DNA of 47,285 nucleotides from Nocardia ignorata NBRC 108230 (GTDB taxonomy: Bacteria; Actinomycetota; Actinomycetes; Mycobacteriales; Mycobacteriaceae), in the NCBI RefSeq assembly GCF_001612905.1, contig NZ_BDBI01000065.1:1-47285 (forward strand), written 5' to 3'. The notes beneath the pieces were generated by a model. That model saw only the letters and a program-made list of their open reading frames with translations, was not told the DNA's origin and made no database searches. Positions 7,905 to 15,617 of this stretch are shown here, one piece after another. Within the stretch, counting starts at the first letter, position 1. Each line of letters begins with the position of its first letter. The translations under genes were made by a program, and so were the position numbers.

Positions 7905-9127
7905 CAACCCCTGATCCGCACGCGCCGGACCACGGCAAACTCATCCACACCCAGGGCGTCACGGCCCCGCTCGGCTTCCGCGCGGCGGGCATCGCGGCGG
8001 GCATCAAGGCCAGCGGCAAACCCGACCTCGCGCTGGTGCTCAACGAGGGCCCCGAATACGCCGCGGCGGGCGTGTTCACCCGCAACCAGGTGAAGGCCGC
8101 CCCGGTGCTGTGGTCGCAGCAGGTGCTGAAGTCCGGTCACGTGCGCGCGGTCATCCTCAATTCCGGTGGCGCCAACGCCTGTACCGGCCACGGCGGTTTC
8201 CAGGACACCCACAGGACCGCCGAGGAACTCGCCGCGGCACTGAGTAATTGGGGTACCGAGACCGGTGCGGGCGAGATCGCGGTCTGTTCCACCGGCCTGA
8301 TCGGTGACCGGCTGCCGATGGACAAACTCGTCCCCGCGATCACCGAGATCGTGCACGAGATGGGCGGCGGTCTCACCGGCGGCTCCGACGCGGCCCACGC
8401 CATCATGACCACCGACACGGTGCCCAAGGAATCGGCCTTCCACCACGAGGACAAGTGGAACGTCGGCGGCATGGCCAAGGGCGCGGGCATGCTCGCCCCC
8501 TCGCTGGCCACCATGCTCGTCGTGCTCACCACCGACGCGGTGGCCACCCCCGAACAGCTCGACGAGGCACTGCGCAAGGCGACGAAATACACCTTCGACC
8601 GGCTCGACGTCGACGGCTCCTGCTCCACCAACGACACCGTGCTGCTGCTGGCCAACGGCGCGAGCGGCGTCAGCCCCTCGCAGGACGACCTCGACGCCGC
8701 CGTGTTCACCGTGTGCGACGACCTTGCCGCTCAGCTCATGGCCGACGCCGAGGGCGTCACCAAGCGGGTGCGGGTCACCGTCACCGGCGCGGCCACCGAG
8801 GACGAGGCGCTCACCGTCGCCCGTGCCGTCGCCCGCGACAACCTGGTCAAGACCGCGCTGTTCGGCTCCGACCCGAACTGGGGCCGGGTACTCGCCGCCG
8901 TCGGCATCGCCCCGGTGACCCTCGACCCGCATCGGATCGCGGTGTCGTTCAACGGGAATCCGGTCTGTGTCGACAGTGTCGGCGCTCCGGGCGCGCGTGA
9001 GGTGGACCTGTCCGGCGCCGATATCGACGTGTTGATCGAGCTCAATGTGGGTGAGGGCACCGCCATGGTGCGCACCACCGACCTCTCGCACGGCTACGTC
9101 GAAGAGAATTCGGCGTACAGCTCATGA
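7901..9127 (+). CDS. argJ: Bifunctional ornithine acetyltransferase / N-acetylglutamate synthase
   Basis: ArgJ transfers the acetyl group from N-acetylornithine to glutamate and so closes the cyclic acetyl pathway. The 408-aa precursor carries the self-cleavage site Ala203-Thr204 in SLATMLVVLTTD, preceded by KGAGMLAP; Thr204 becomes the nucleophile of the beta chain. The oxyanion-hole residues lie in the GGANACTG stretch. The GTG start overlaps the argC stop by 4 bp. Whether it also uses acetyl-CoA, as bifunctional forms do, cannot be decided from sequence. Confidence 0.97.
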   Translation: MTTPDPHAPDHGKLIHTQGVTAPLGFRAAGIAAGIKASGKPDLALVLNEGPEYAAAGVFTRNQVKAAPVLWSQQVLKSGHVRAVILNSGGANACTGHGGFQDTHRTAEELAAALSNWGTETGAGEIAVCSTGLIGDRLPMDKLVPAITEIVHEMGGGLTGGSDAAHAIMTTDTVPKESAFHHEDKWNVGGMAKGAGMLAPSLATMLVVLTTDAVATPEQLDEALRKATKYTFDRLDVDGSCSTNDTVLLLANGASGVSPSQDDLDAAVFTVCDDLAAQLMADAEGVTKRVRVTVTGAATEDEALTVARAVARDNLVKTALFGSDPNWGRVLAAVGIAPVTLDPHRIAVSFNGNPVCVDSVGAPGAREVDLSGADIDVLIELNVGEGTAMVRTTDLSHGYVEENSAYSS

Positions 9128-10029
9128 ACGCCGGTGTGCTGCACAGCCTTTCGGCACTCGACAAGGCGCACGTCCTCGCCGACGCGCTGCCGTGGCTGCA
9201 GAAGTTCCGCGACAAGATCGTCGTCGTGAAGTACGGCGGCAACGCCATGATCGACGACGACCTCAAGTCCGCCTTCGCCGCCGACATGGCGTTCCTGCGC
9301 ACCGTCGGCGTGCACCCCGTTGTCGTGCACGGCGGCGGCCCGCAGATCAATGCCATGCTGAGAAAGCTGGGCATGGAAGGCGAATTCCGTGGCGGATTCC
9401 GCGTCACCACCCCCGAGGTGATGGATGTGGTGCGGATGGTGCTGTTCGGTCAGGTCGGGCGCGAGCTGGTCGGGCTGATCAACGCGCACGGGCCGTACGC
9501 GGTCGGCATCTCCGGTGAGGACGCGCACCTGTTCACCGCCACCCGACGCACCGTCGCCGTCGACGGGGTGGCCACCGATATCGGCCTGGTCGGCGATGTC
9601 ACCGAGGTCAACCCCGGCGCCGTGCTCGACCTGATCGACGCGGGGCGCATCCCGGTGGTCTCCACCATCGCCCCCGACGCCGACGGCGTGGTGCACAACA
9701 TCAACGCCGACACCGCCGCGGCCGCGCTGGCCGAGGGCATCGGCGCGGAGAAGCTCGTCGTCCTCACCGATGTCGAGGGCCTCTACACCGACTGGCCGGA
9801 CCGATCCTCGCTCACCAGCCGGATCGACGCCGACGCCCTCGCCGAGTTGCTGCCGAGCCTGGACGCGGGCATGGTGCCGAAGATGGAGGCCTGCCTGCGC
9901 GCGGTCCGTGGCGGGGTGCCGAGTGCCCACGTCATCGACGGGCGCGTCCCGCATTCGGTACTACTTGAACTATTCACCGGAGAAGGAATCGGAACCATGG
10001 TGACCCCGGGGGAGGCCGAAGATGAGTGA
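9124..10029 (+). CDS. argB: Acetylglutamate kinase
   Basis: ArgB phosphorylates N-acetylglutamate with ATP and is usually the arginine feedback-inhibited step. The 301-aa amino-acid-kinase protein has VVVKYGGNAM near the N-terminus, VVHGGGPQIN, the INADTAAAALA motif and an ATP-site LVVLTDVEGLY. An N-terminal helix before the kinase core (LHSLSALDKAHVLADALPWL) resembles that of arginine-sensitive hexameric kinases. The ATG overlaps the argJ stop by 4 bp (ATGA). Confidence 0.97.
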   Translation: MNAGVLHSLSALDKAHVLADALPWLQKFRDKIVVVKYGGNAMIDDDLKSAFAADMAFLRTVGVHPVVVHGGGPQINAMLRKLGMEGEFRGGFRVTTPEVMDVVRMVLFGQVGRELVGLINAHGPYAVGISGEDAHLFTATRRTVAVDGVATDIGLVGDVTEVNPGAVLDLIDAGRIPVVSTIAPDADGVVHNINADTAAAALAEGIGAEKLVVLTDVEGLYTDWPDRSSLTSRIDADALAELLPSLDAGMVPKMEACLRAVRGGVPSAHVIDGRVPHSVLLELFTGEGIGTMVTPGEAEDE

Positions 10030-11224
10030 AGTGGCGAAACTGCAGCAGCGGTGGTCGGCCGCGATGATGAACAACTACGGCACCCCGAAGGTGGCGCTGG
10101 TGCGTGGCGCCGGGGCCGTGGTCTACGACGCCGACGGCAAGCGCTACGTCGATTTCCTCGGTGGTATCGCGGTCAACAGCCTCGGCCACGGGCATCCCGC
10201 CATCCTCGAGGCGGTCACCCAGCAGCTCGGCACCCTCGGCCACGTGTCGAACCTGTACGCCAGCGAACCCGTGATCGAACTGGCCGAGAAGCTGCTCGCC
10301 CACTTCGGTGACGGCGAGGGCAAGGCGTTCTTCTGCAACTCCGGCACCGAGGCCAACGAGGCCGCGTTCAAGATCGCGCGGCTCACCGGGCGGTCCAAGA
10401 TCGTCGCCGCCGAGGAGGCGTTCCACGGGCGGACCATGGGCGCGCTCGCGCTCACCGGTCAGCCGTCGAAGCGGGCGCCGTTCGAGCCGATGCCGCCCGG
10501 CGTCGTGCACGTGCCCTACGGTGACGCCGCCGCCCTGGAAGCCGTCGTCGACTCCGACACCGCCGCGGTGTTCCTCGAGCCGATGATGGGGGAGAGCGGT
10601 GTGGTCGTCCCGCCGTTCGACTACCTCGCCAAGGCGCGCGAAATCACCTCGCGGGCCGGAGCTTTGCTGATCCTTGACGAGGTGCAGACCGGAATCGGCC
10701 GTACCGGAACGTTTTTCGCACACCAGGCGGCCGGGATCGTGCCCGACGCGATCACCCTCGCCAAGGGTCTGGGTGGTGGCCTCCCGATCGGCGCCGTGCT
10801 GGCACAGGGGCGGGCGGCCGAACTGCTCACCCCGGGTCTGCACGGCACCACCTTCGGCGGCAATCCGGTCTGCGCCGCGGCGGCGCTGGCCGTGCTGCGC
10901 ACCATCGACTCCGAGGACCTGCTGAGCCATGTGGAATGGGTCGGCAAGAAACTCAGCGACGGCATCGCCCTGCTCGAGCACCCCGAGATCGACCATGTGC
11001 GTGGGGCGGGCCTGCTGATCGGCATCGTGCTGCGCAACGACATCTCCGCCCACGTGGACGAACGGGCCCGCGAGGCCGGGTATCTGCTGAATCCCGCCAA
11101 GCCCGACGTGATCCGGTTGGCACCGCCCCTGGTGCTCACCGAAACCCAGGCCGACAATTTCGTCGCCGACCTGCCCGAGATCCTCGACAAGGCCGCCGCC
11201 GATGCCAAGGGAGCGACCAAGTGA
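10022..11224 (+). CDS. argD: Acetylornithine aminotransferase
   Basis: ArgD converts N-acetylglutamate semialdehyde to N-acetylornithine with glutamate as amino donor. The 400-aa class III PLP aminotransferase has FCNSGTEANEAAFK, the aspartate-containing LILDEVQTGIGRTG and the PLP lysine Lys248 in ITLAKGLGGGLPIG. Its start overlaps argB by 8 bp. The enzyme may also serve lysine synthesis as succinyldiaminopimelate aminotransferase, as in related bacteria. Confidence 0.96.
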   Translation: MSEVAKLQQRWSAAMMNNYGTPKVALVRGAGAVVYDADGKRYVDFLGGIAVNSLGHGHPAILEAVTQQLGTLGHVSNLYASEPVIELAEKLLAHFGDGEGKAFFCNSGTEANEAAFKIARLTGRSKIVAAEEAFHGRTMGALALTGQPSKRAPFEPMPPGVVHVPYGDAAALEAVVDSDTAAVFLEPMMGESGVVVPPFDYLAKAREITSRAGALLILDEVQTGIGRTGTFFAHQAAGIVPDAITLAKGLGGGLPIGAVLAQGRAAELLTPGLHGTTFGGNPVCAAAALAVLRTIDSEDLLSHVEWVGKKLSDGIALLEHPEIDHVRGAGLLIGIVLRNDISAHVDERAREAGYLLNPAKPDVIRLAPPLVLTETQADNFVADLPEILDKAAADAKGATK

Positions 11225-12153
11225 CCCTGCGCCATTTCCTGCGCGACGACGACGTGAGCCAGGCCGAACAGGCCGAAATCCTCGCTCTCGCCGCCGAACT
11301 CAAGAAGAACCCCTTCGCGCACCGCCCCCTGGAAGGCCCGCGCGGAGTCGGGGTGATCTTCGAGAAGAACTCCACCCGCACCCGGTTCTCCTTCGAACTC
11401 GGCATCGCCCAGCTCGGCGGGCACGCCGTGGTCGTCGATGGTCGCGACACCCAGCTCGGCCGTGAGGAAACCCTCGGCGACACCGGCAGCGTGCTGTCGC
11501 GTTACGTCGACGCCATCGTGTGGCGCACCTTCGAGCAGTCGCGGCTGGACGAAATGACCGCCACCGCAACGGTTCCCGTGGTGAACGCGCTGTCCAACGA
11601 GTTCCACCCGTGTCAGGTCCTCGCCGATCTGCAGACGATCGCCGAGCGCAAGGGTTCGCTGGCCGGACTCAACCTCACCTTCTTCGGCGACGGCGCCAAC
11701 AACATGGCGCACTCGCTGCTGCTCGGTGGTGTCACGGCGGGCATGAACGTGACCGTCGCCGCGCCCGCAGGTTTCGAGCCGCTGCCCTGGATCATGGAGG
11801 CCGCCGCCAAGCGTGCCGCCGAAACCGGTGCGACGGTGGCCGTTACGGGTGATCCCGTCGCCGGAGCCACCGGCGCCGACGTGCTCGTCACCGACACCTG
11901 GACCTCCATGGGTCAGGAGAACGACGGGCTCGATCGCGTCGGGCCGTTCCGCCCGTTCCAGCTCAACACCGAACTGCTGGCCGCCGCCAACCCGGAAGCG
12001 ATCGTCCTGCACTGCCTTCCGGCACATCGTGGTGAGGAGGTCACCGACGAGGTGCTCGACGGTTCACACAGTGTGGTGTGGGACGAAGCCGAGAACCGGC
12101 TGCACGCCCAGAAGGCGCTGCTGGTGTGGCTGCTCGCGAAAGCCGCCGCGTGA
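11221..12153 (+). CDS. argF: Ornithine carbamoyltransferase
   Basis: ArgF joins carbamoyl phosphate and ornithine to citrulline. The 310-aa protein has the carbamoyl-phosphate site STRTRFSFE, the middle HPCQVLADL motif and the ornithine-site HCLPAHRGEEV. The GTG start at 11221 overlaps the argD stop by 4 bp and gives the expected N-terminus (TLRHFLRDDD). The open frame extends upstream but only inside argD in another frame. Confidence 0.96.
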   Translation: MTLRHFLRDDDVSQAEQAEILALAAELKKNPFAHRPLEGPRGVGVIFEKNSTRTRFSFELGIAQLGGHAVVVDGRDTQLGREETLGDTGSVLSRYVDAIVWRTFEQSRLDEMTATATVPVVNALSNEFHPCQVLADLQTIAERKGSLAGLNLTFFGDGANNMAHSLLLGGVTAGMNVTVAAPAGFEPLPWIMEAAAKRAAETGATVAVTGDPVAGATGADVLVTDTWTSMGQENDGLDRVGPFRPFQLNTELLAAANPEAIVLHCLPAHRGEEVTDEVLDGSHSVVWDEAENRLHAQKALLVWLLAKAAA

Positions 12154-12187
12154 GACCGCGATCCGGGGCCGACGCGGAGGGCAGGCG

Positions 12188-12691
12188 ATGAGCGCACCCG
12201 AGAAGGGCACACCCGCCATCGCCCGCACCCGCGCCGGCCGCCAATCACGCATCGTCGAGCTGCTCTCGGCGCATTCGGTGCGCAGCCAGACCGAACTGGC
12301 CGCACTGCTGGCCGCCGAGGGCATCGAGACCACCCAGGCCACCCTGTCGCGTGACCTGGACGAACTCGGCGCGGTGAAGCTGCGAGCCGCCGACGGCGGC
12401 GCCGGGGTCTACATCGTCCCCGAGGACGGCAGCCCCGTCCGCGGCGTCACCGGCGGCACCGGCCGCCTGTCGAAACTGCTGGCCGACCTGCTGGTCTCCA
12501 CCGATTCCAGCGGCAACCTCGCCGTCCTGCGCACCCCACCCGGCGCCGCCCACTTCCTGGCCAGCGCCCTCGACCGCGCTGCCCTGCCCTACATCGTCGG
12601 CACCATCGCAGGCGACGACACCATCGCCGTCATCGCCCGCGAACCCCTCACCGGCGCCGAACTCGCCGCCAAGATCGAAAGCCTGGCCTGA
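12188..12691 (+). CDS. argR: Arginine repressor
   Basis: ArgR is the arginine-responsive hexameric repressor of arginine biosynthesis. The 167-aa protein has an N-terminal winged helix (about 15-75, with SQTELAALLAAEGIETTQATLSRDL split across the recognition helices) and a C-terminal oligomerisation and arginine-binding domain containing the GDDTIAV motif. The ATG at 12188 is preceded by GGAGG about 10 nt upstream. It follows argF by 34 bp in the same operon and should act on the twin boxes in front of argC and argG, giving autoregulation of its own operon. Confidence 0.95.
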   Translation: MSAPEKGTPAIARTRAGRQSRIVELLSAHSVRSQTELAALLAAEGIETTQATLSRDLDELGAVKLRAADGGAGVYIVPEDGSPVRGVTGGTGRLSKLLADLLVSTDSSGNLAVLRTPPGAAHFLASALDRAALPYIVGTIAGDDTIAVIAREPLTGAELAAKIESLA

Positions 12692-12753
12692 CCGTCGTCG
12701 TTCGCTTACTCCGACTTTTACCGAACAATGCAGCACTAAGGTTAGGTAGCGAT

Positions 12754-12771
12754 CCGCGTTACTTAACGCGG
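12754..12771. promoter_or_regulatory. Perfect inverted repeat CCGCGTT-ACTT-AACGCGG upstream of the Fic pseudogene
   Basis: Seven-base arms with a 4-base centre lie 18 bp before the putative GTG of the broken Fic gene and 62 bp after argR. It may be an operator for a local regulator now lost, or a weak hairpin. No protein that would bind it is recognisable nearby. Confidence 0.4.
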
Positions 12772-12788
12772 GAGACTACTCGGCCGCG

Positions 12789-13926
12789 GTGCTCACCGAC
12801 ATCGCCGAACAGCCGGTGGAATTGCCGGTCTCACTGCTCACCGAGGCGGAAAAGGCCGCGCAGGAACTGGCGCGGTTCGACGCGCACCTTTCCGCCCGAC
12901 TGGGGGCCGACTGCCTTCGGTCCCATGAGTTCAGTCCTGCTGCGGACGGAGAGTTCCGCATCGTCACAGATCGAGAACCTCACGGTGGGGGCCAGGCAGC
13001 TCGCCCTTGCTGTGCTCGGCGAGCACAGCAATCGCAACGCACGCATCGTGACCGCCAATGTGCACGCGATGGAGGCGGCGATAAGCCTGGGCGGGGACAT
13101 CGATGCCGCCTCGATCCTGGCCATGCACCGGGCACTACTCGGCGAGTCCGATCCCGCACATGCCGGGCGATGGCGCGACGAACAGGTTTGGATCGGTGGC
13201 AGCAATATTGGTCCGCACGTAGCGGATTTCGTTCCGCCACCTCATGACCGGGTACCGGCGGCGATTGCCGACCTGATCCGCTTCACCCGTCGCGACGACC
13301 TACCCGCCCTGGTTCATCTCGCGCTCGCTCATGCGCAGTTCGAGACGATCCACCCGTTCACCGACGGCAACGGGAGAACGGGCCGCGCCCTGGTGCACGC
13401 GATGTTGAGCGCCCGGTAGCTGACCGGACACATCACCGTACCGATCTCGGCGGGCTTGCTGGTGAATACGGTTAGCTATTTCGATGCGCTGACCGGATAT
13501 CGCACAGGGGATCCCGAGCCGATCGTCCGCCGATTCGTGGAGGCGACGTTCTACGCGGTCGGTGCCGGACGCCGATTGGTCGAAGACCTTCGCGCTGTGC
13601 GCACCGGCTACCGGGAACAGACGACCGCTCGCGCGGATTCCGTCGTATGGAAGGTGATCGACAGTCTTATCGCGCAGCCGGTCGTGAACAGCACTTACGT
13701 TGCCGAAACCTTCGGCATCAGCGCGGTCGCGGCGCAGCGGGCGATCGCCCGACTCGTCCAGTCGGGCGTGCTGCGCTTGGTGTCGCAGCGTGCCAGAAAC
13801 CGAGTTTGGCAGGCCGACGCAATTCTCACGGCCCTCGATGATTTCGCAGCAGGGGTCCGGTCGCGTCCGGGCGTGAACAAGGCGCTGCGGTTCAACTCCG
13901 CGACAACCGCTGCCAGGTCCAGCTGA
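12789..13926 (+). pseudogene. Fic/Fido-domain protein, broken by a frameshift and an in-frame stop
   Basis: Fic proteins transfer AMP or related groups to target hydroxyls. Three pieces align with one protein. The N-terminal helix (LTDIAEQPVELP..., 12789 to ~12911) is in one frame. The Fic core (about 12915-13416) is in the next, including the inhibitory-helix motif SSQIEN and the intact active site HPFTDGNGRTGR. A C-terminal winged-helix part (13420-13926) follows. The second and third pieces share a frame but are separated by TAG at 13417-13419. The first join needs a one-base shift near 12895-12915, just before FGPMSSVLLRTES. The end overlaps the convergent epimerase gene by 35 bp. Catalytic residues are unspoiled, so inactivation looks recent. 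Confidence 0.85.
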
Positions 13927-14692
13927 CGCGAATGTCGAGCGGCGAATCGGGGGTGACCATCCGAGGGGCGGTGTTGAGCCCGTTCGGTGGTCCGGATTGT
14001 GCTTCGACCGAGAGGGATTCCTCCGGCAATGTCCACACGACCACGTCGGTGACGGGACTGGTGACCGTGAACTCGAGGAAGCCCGGCCAGGTGAGGCGGG
14101 CGCGGACGCCGTCGGGCATGGCGAAGCAGTCGTCCCAGGGTGGGGGAGTAGGTGCGATGTGGCGGCCGGTGGGGAGGTAGTCGGGGCCGCGTTCGTATTG
14201 CCAGGCCGGGTGGAAGCCGAGTTCGAGTGGGCCGGTGGCGGGGGCGAGATCGCGCAGGAACCACGGGTGCCAGCCGCCCTGGGCGGGGAACGGGTCGCGG
14301 TCGGTGGTGATGCGCATCGCCAGGGTCAGGCCCGACTCGGTGAGGGTGAAGGTCTGCACGACCGTGCCCGCGAACGGCCAGGGCGCTGTCAACCGGCAAC
14401 GCAGTATCGCCTCGTTCGCCGTCCTGGACACGACTTCCCACGCCCTGTCGCGGACGGTGCCGTGAATGCTGTGCGGCGGGTTGTCGATCGGCAGCTGGTA
14501 GGTGCGATCACCCACGGTGAGCTTCCCGAAGCCGAGCCGGCCTGCCCATGGCGCCATCACGAAACATCCGGTCCCGGGGTCCTGGCGCAGCAATTCCGTG
14601 CCCGCCACGGTGAGGCTGTGGATCGCGCCCCCGTCGTCGGGGGCGATGGTGACTGTCGCGGTACCGGCGCTGAGTCGCACGTCGTCGCTCAT
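13892..14692 (-). CDS. Aldose 1-epimerase (galactose mutarotase)-family protein
   Basis: The 266-aa protein belongs to the galactose-mutarotase fold. Visible features are PWAGRLGFGK, NPPHSIHGTVRD (His74/His77), GWHPWF (His142) and EAQSGPPNG, which corresponds to the catalytic glutamate EPQTGPPNA motif. Members interconvert alpha and beta anomers of hexoses or act on hexose-6-phosphates. The substrate is not determinable. It stands alone, convergent to the Fic pseudogene and not obviously in an operon. Confidence 0.85.
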   Translation of the reverse strand: MSDDVRLSAGTATVTIAPDDGGAIHSLTVAGTELLRQDPGTGCFVMAPWAGRLGFGKLTVGDRTYQLPIDNPPHSIHGTVRDRAWEVVSRTANEAILRCRLTAPWPFAGTVVQTFTLTESGLTLAMRITTDRDPFPAQGGWHPWFLRDLAPATGPLELGFHPAWQYERGPDYLPTGRHIAPTPPPWDDCFAMPDGVRARLTWPGFLEFTVTSPVTDVVVWTLPEESLSVEAQSGPPNGLNTAPRMVTPDSPLDIRVSWTWQRLSRS

Positions 14693-14748
14693 GCCGGGGA
14701 CACTATCGGCGCGGGCCCGTCATCCGGCGCAGCCCGCGCCGATCGACA

Positions 14749-14901
14749 TCAGTTGAACGGGTACTCCCCGCCGCCCGCGCCACCGTTGTGGCCCGGTGTG
14801 GCGACATCGATGATGTCCTGCACCAGCTCGACCACGGCGCGACCGACATCGAGCACACCGTTGCCGAGCGTCGAGAATTCCTGCGCGATGTAATGAAGCA
14901 T
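14749..14901 (-). CDS. Small hydrophobic/acidic peptide, PorH-like candidate (50 aa)
   Basis: A 50-codon gene reads leftward from ATG at 14901, with GTGAGGA 8 nt upstream. The peptide starts MLHYIAQEFSTLGNG, continues through the amphipathic LDVGRAVVELVQDIIDVA and ends in a Gly/Asn-rich tail EYPFN. It lacks a signal peptide. The segment around LDVGRAVVEL aligns with LHVGRVLFDL of the neighbouring 44-aa peptide, so they look paralogous. Size, acidity, absence of signal sequence and the LGN...G pattern recall the PorA/PorH mycolylated channel peptides of Corynebacterium (from memory, not searched). The product is otherwise unknown. Confidence 0.6.
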   Translation of the reverse strand: MLHYIAQEFSTLGNGVLDVGRAVVELVQDIIDVATPGHNGGAGGGEYPFN

Positions 14902-14948
14902 CTTGTTCGTCCTCACTTCTGGCGGGCCGAATAGTGCTGTCCCAGAGT

Positions 14949-14967
14949 GCCGTACACCATGTACGGC
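14949..14967. promoter_or_regulatory. Perfect dyad GCCGTACA-CCA-TGTACGGC (candidate operator)
   Basis: Eight-base arms around a 3-base centre lie 48 bp upstream of the 50-aa peptide start. With a 2-base bulge the symmetry extends outward to AGTG...CACT. The shape resembles TetR-family operators. The sites upstream and downstream hold no regulator gene, so a trans-acting factor would be needed. Confidence 0.5.
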
Positions 14968-15146
14968 GCACTACCCTGCGAGGGTGCTTCCCGATCTCGC
15001 GCCCTTCAAACCGTGGGCCGACCCCGGCCGCGCGGTACCGCAGGCAGGCGTTCAGACCTGCCTGGCGCGCTCGGCGGTTCGCCGACTTCGCTGAGGAGTT
15101 GCGCGAGCTGAACGCGCGCTGCCCGCGCGAGCTGGTACGACCGTGT

Positions 15147-15281
15147 TCAGGACGCGAGGAAATTCAGGACGGCGAGGATCAGGGGCGAGCTGAGGTCGAA
15201 CAGCACGCGGCCCACGTGCAGGCCGACCGCCGCGCCGGGCTCGTAGTTCTCCATGAGGAATTGCAGGATGGCGTCTTCCAT
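15147..15281 (-). CDS. Small hydrophobic peptide, PorA/PorH-like candidate (44 aa)
   Basis: A 44-codon gene starts at ATG 15281 with GGAGGA 4 nt upstream. The peptide contains ENYEPGAAVGLHVG, VLFDLSSP and ILAVLNFLAS, is mildly acidic, has no signal sequence and could form one amphipathic or membrane helix. It shares NY(D/E), the VG(R/K)xLFDLS(S/T)P core and the hydrophobic end with the 46-aa peptide encoded 21 bp upstream, so the two form a bicistronic unit of paralogues. The NYE...G...ILNF pattern recalls C. glutamicum PorH. I know of no assigned function in this genus. Confidence 0.65.
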   Translation of the reverse strand: MEDAILQFLMENYEPGAAVGLHVGRVLFDLSSPLILAVLNFLAS

Positions 15282-15302
15282 GGTGTCCTCCGGTGCCGAG
15301 GG

Positions 15303-15443
15303 TCAGGCGAAGAAATCCTGGAGAATGGGGGTGCTCAGGTCGAACAGGGTCTTGCCGACGGTCAGGGCGAAATTCCCGACGCCGATGACGACGAGCCCGA
15401 TGAGGTCGTAGTTGGCCTGAGCGAAATCACGTAATTGCTGCAC
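15303..15443 (-). CDS. Small hydrophobic peptide, PorA/PorH-like candidate (46 aa)
   Basis: A 46-codon gene starts at GTG 15443 with GAGGAG 5 nt upstream. The peptide holds FAQANYDLIGLVVIGVG, a central hydrophobic stretch, then KTLFDLSTPILQDFFA. It is acidic, signal-less and paralogous to the next gene (shared core VGKTLFDLSTP versus VGRVLFDLSSP). It is divergent from argG; an 89-bp region before the argG ArgR box holds the shared promoters, including CTGTGA-N8-TCACAG at 15478-15497. The pair arrangement matches that of corynebacterial porH-porA (inference). Confidence 0.65.
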   Translation of the reverse strand: MQQLRDFAQANYDLIGLVVIGVGNFALTVGKTLFDLSTPILQDFFA

Positions 15444-15531
15444 GTTTACTCCTCGACCCCGACTGGATGAGTAGCTACTGTGACCAGCGTCTCACAGATG
15501 GTGTCGGCCGTCGAGGAGTCGCACCCCGGTG

Positions 15532-15563
15532 ATGAATGAGCTTGCATCATCGTGCATAATCAT
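15532..15563 (+). promoter_or_regulatory. ArgR box and -10 element of argG
   Basis: ATGAATGAGCTTGCAT (15532-15547), CATC, GTGCATAATCAT (15552-15563). It is identical to the argC site outside the 4-bp spacer. CATAAT at 15555-15560 fits a -10 and predicts a start near 15567, giving argG a leader of about 50 nt with its own Shine-Dalgarno, unlike argC. Confidence 0.75.
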
Positions 15564-15617
15564 TTGCAGCAACGGCGCGAGCCGTCCACAGACACCAGTT
15601 CAAGGAGCGCAACAGAC

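Noticed and set aside
14903..15094. Short plus-strand frame containing VLPDLAPFKPWADPGRAVPQ
   Set aside because: It begins with TTG without a ribosome site, ends quickly and then seems to continue in another frame (FADFAEELRELNARCP). It could be a gene remnant, but no family is recognisable.
15478..15497. CTGTGA-N8-TCACAG as a Crp site
   Set aside because: The spacer is 8 instead of 6 bp, so it does not match Crp/GlxR; it may still be a dyad for another factor.
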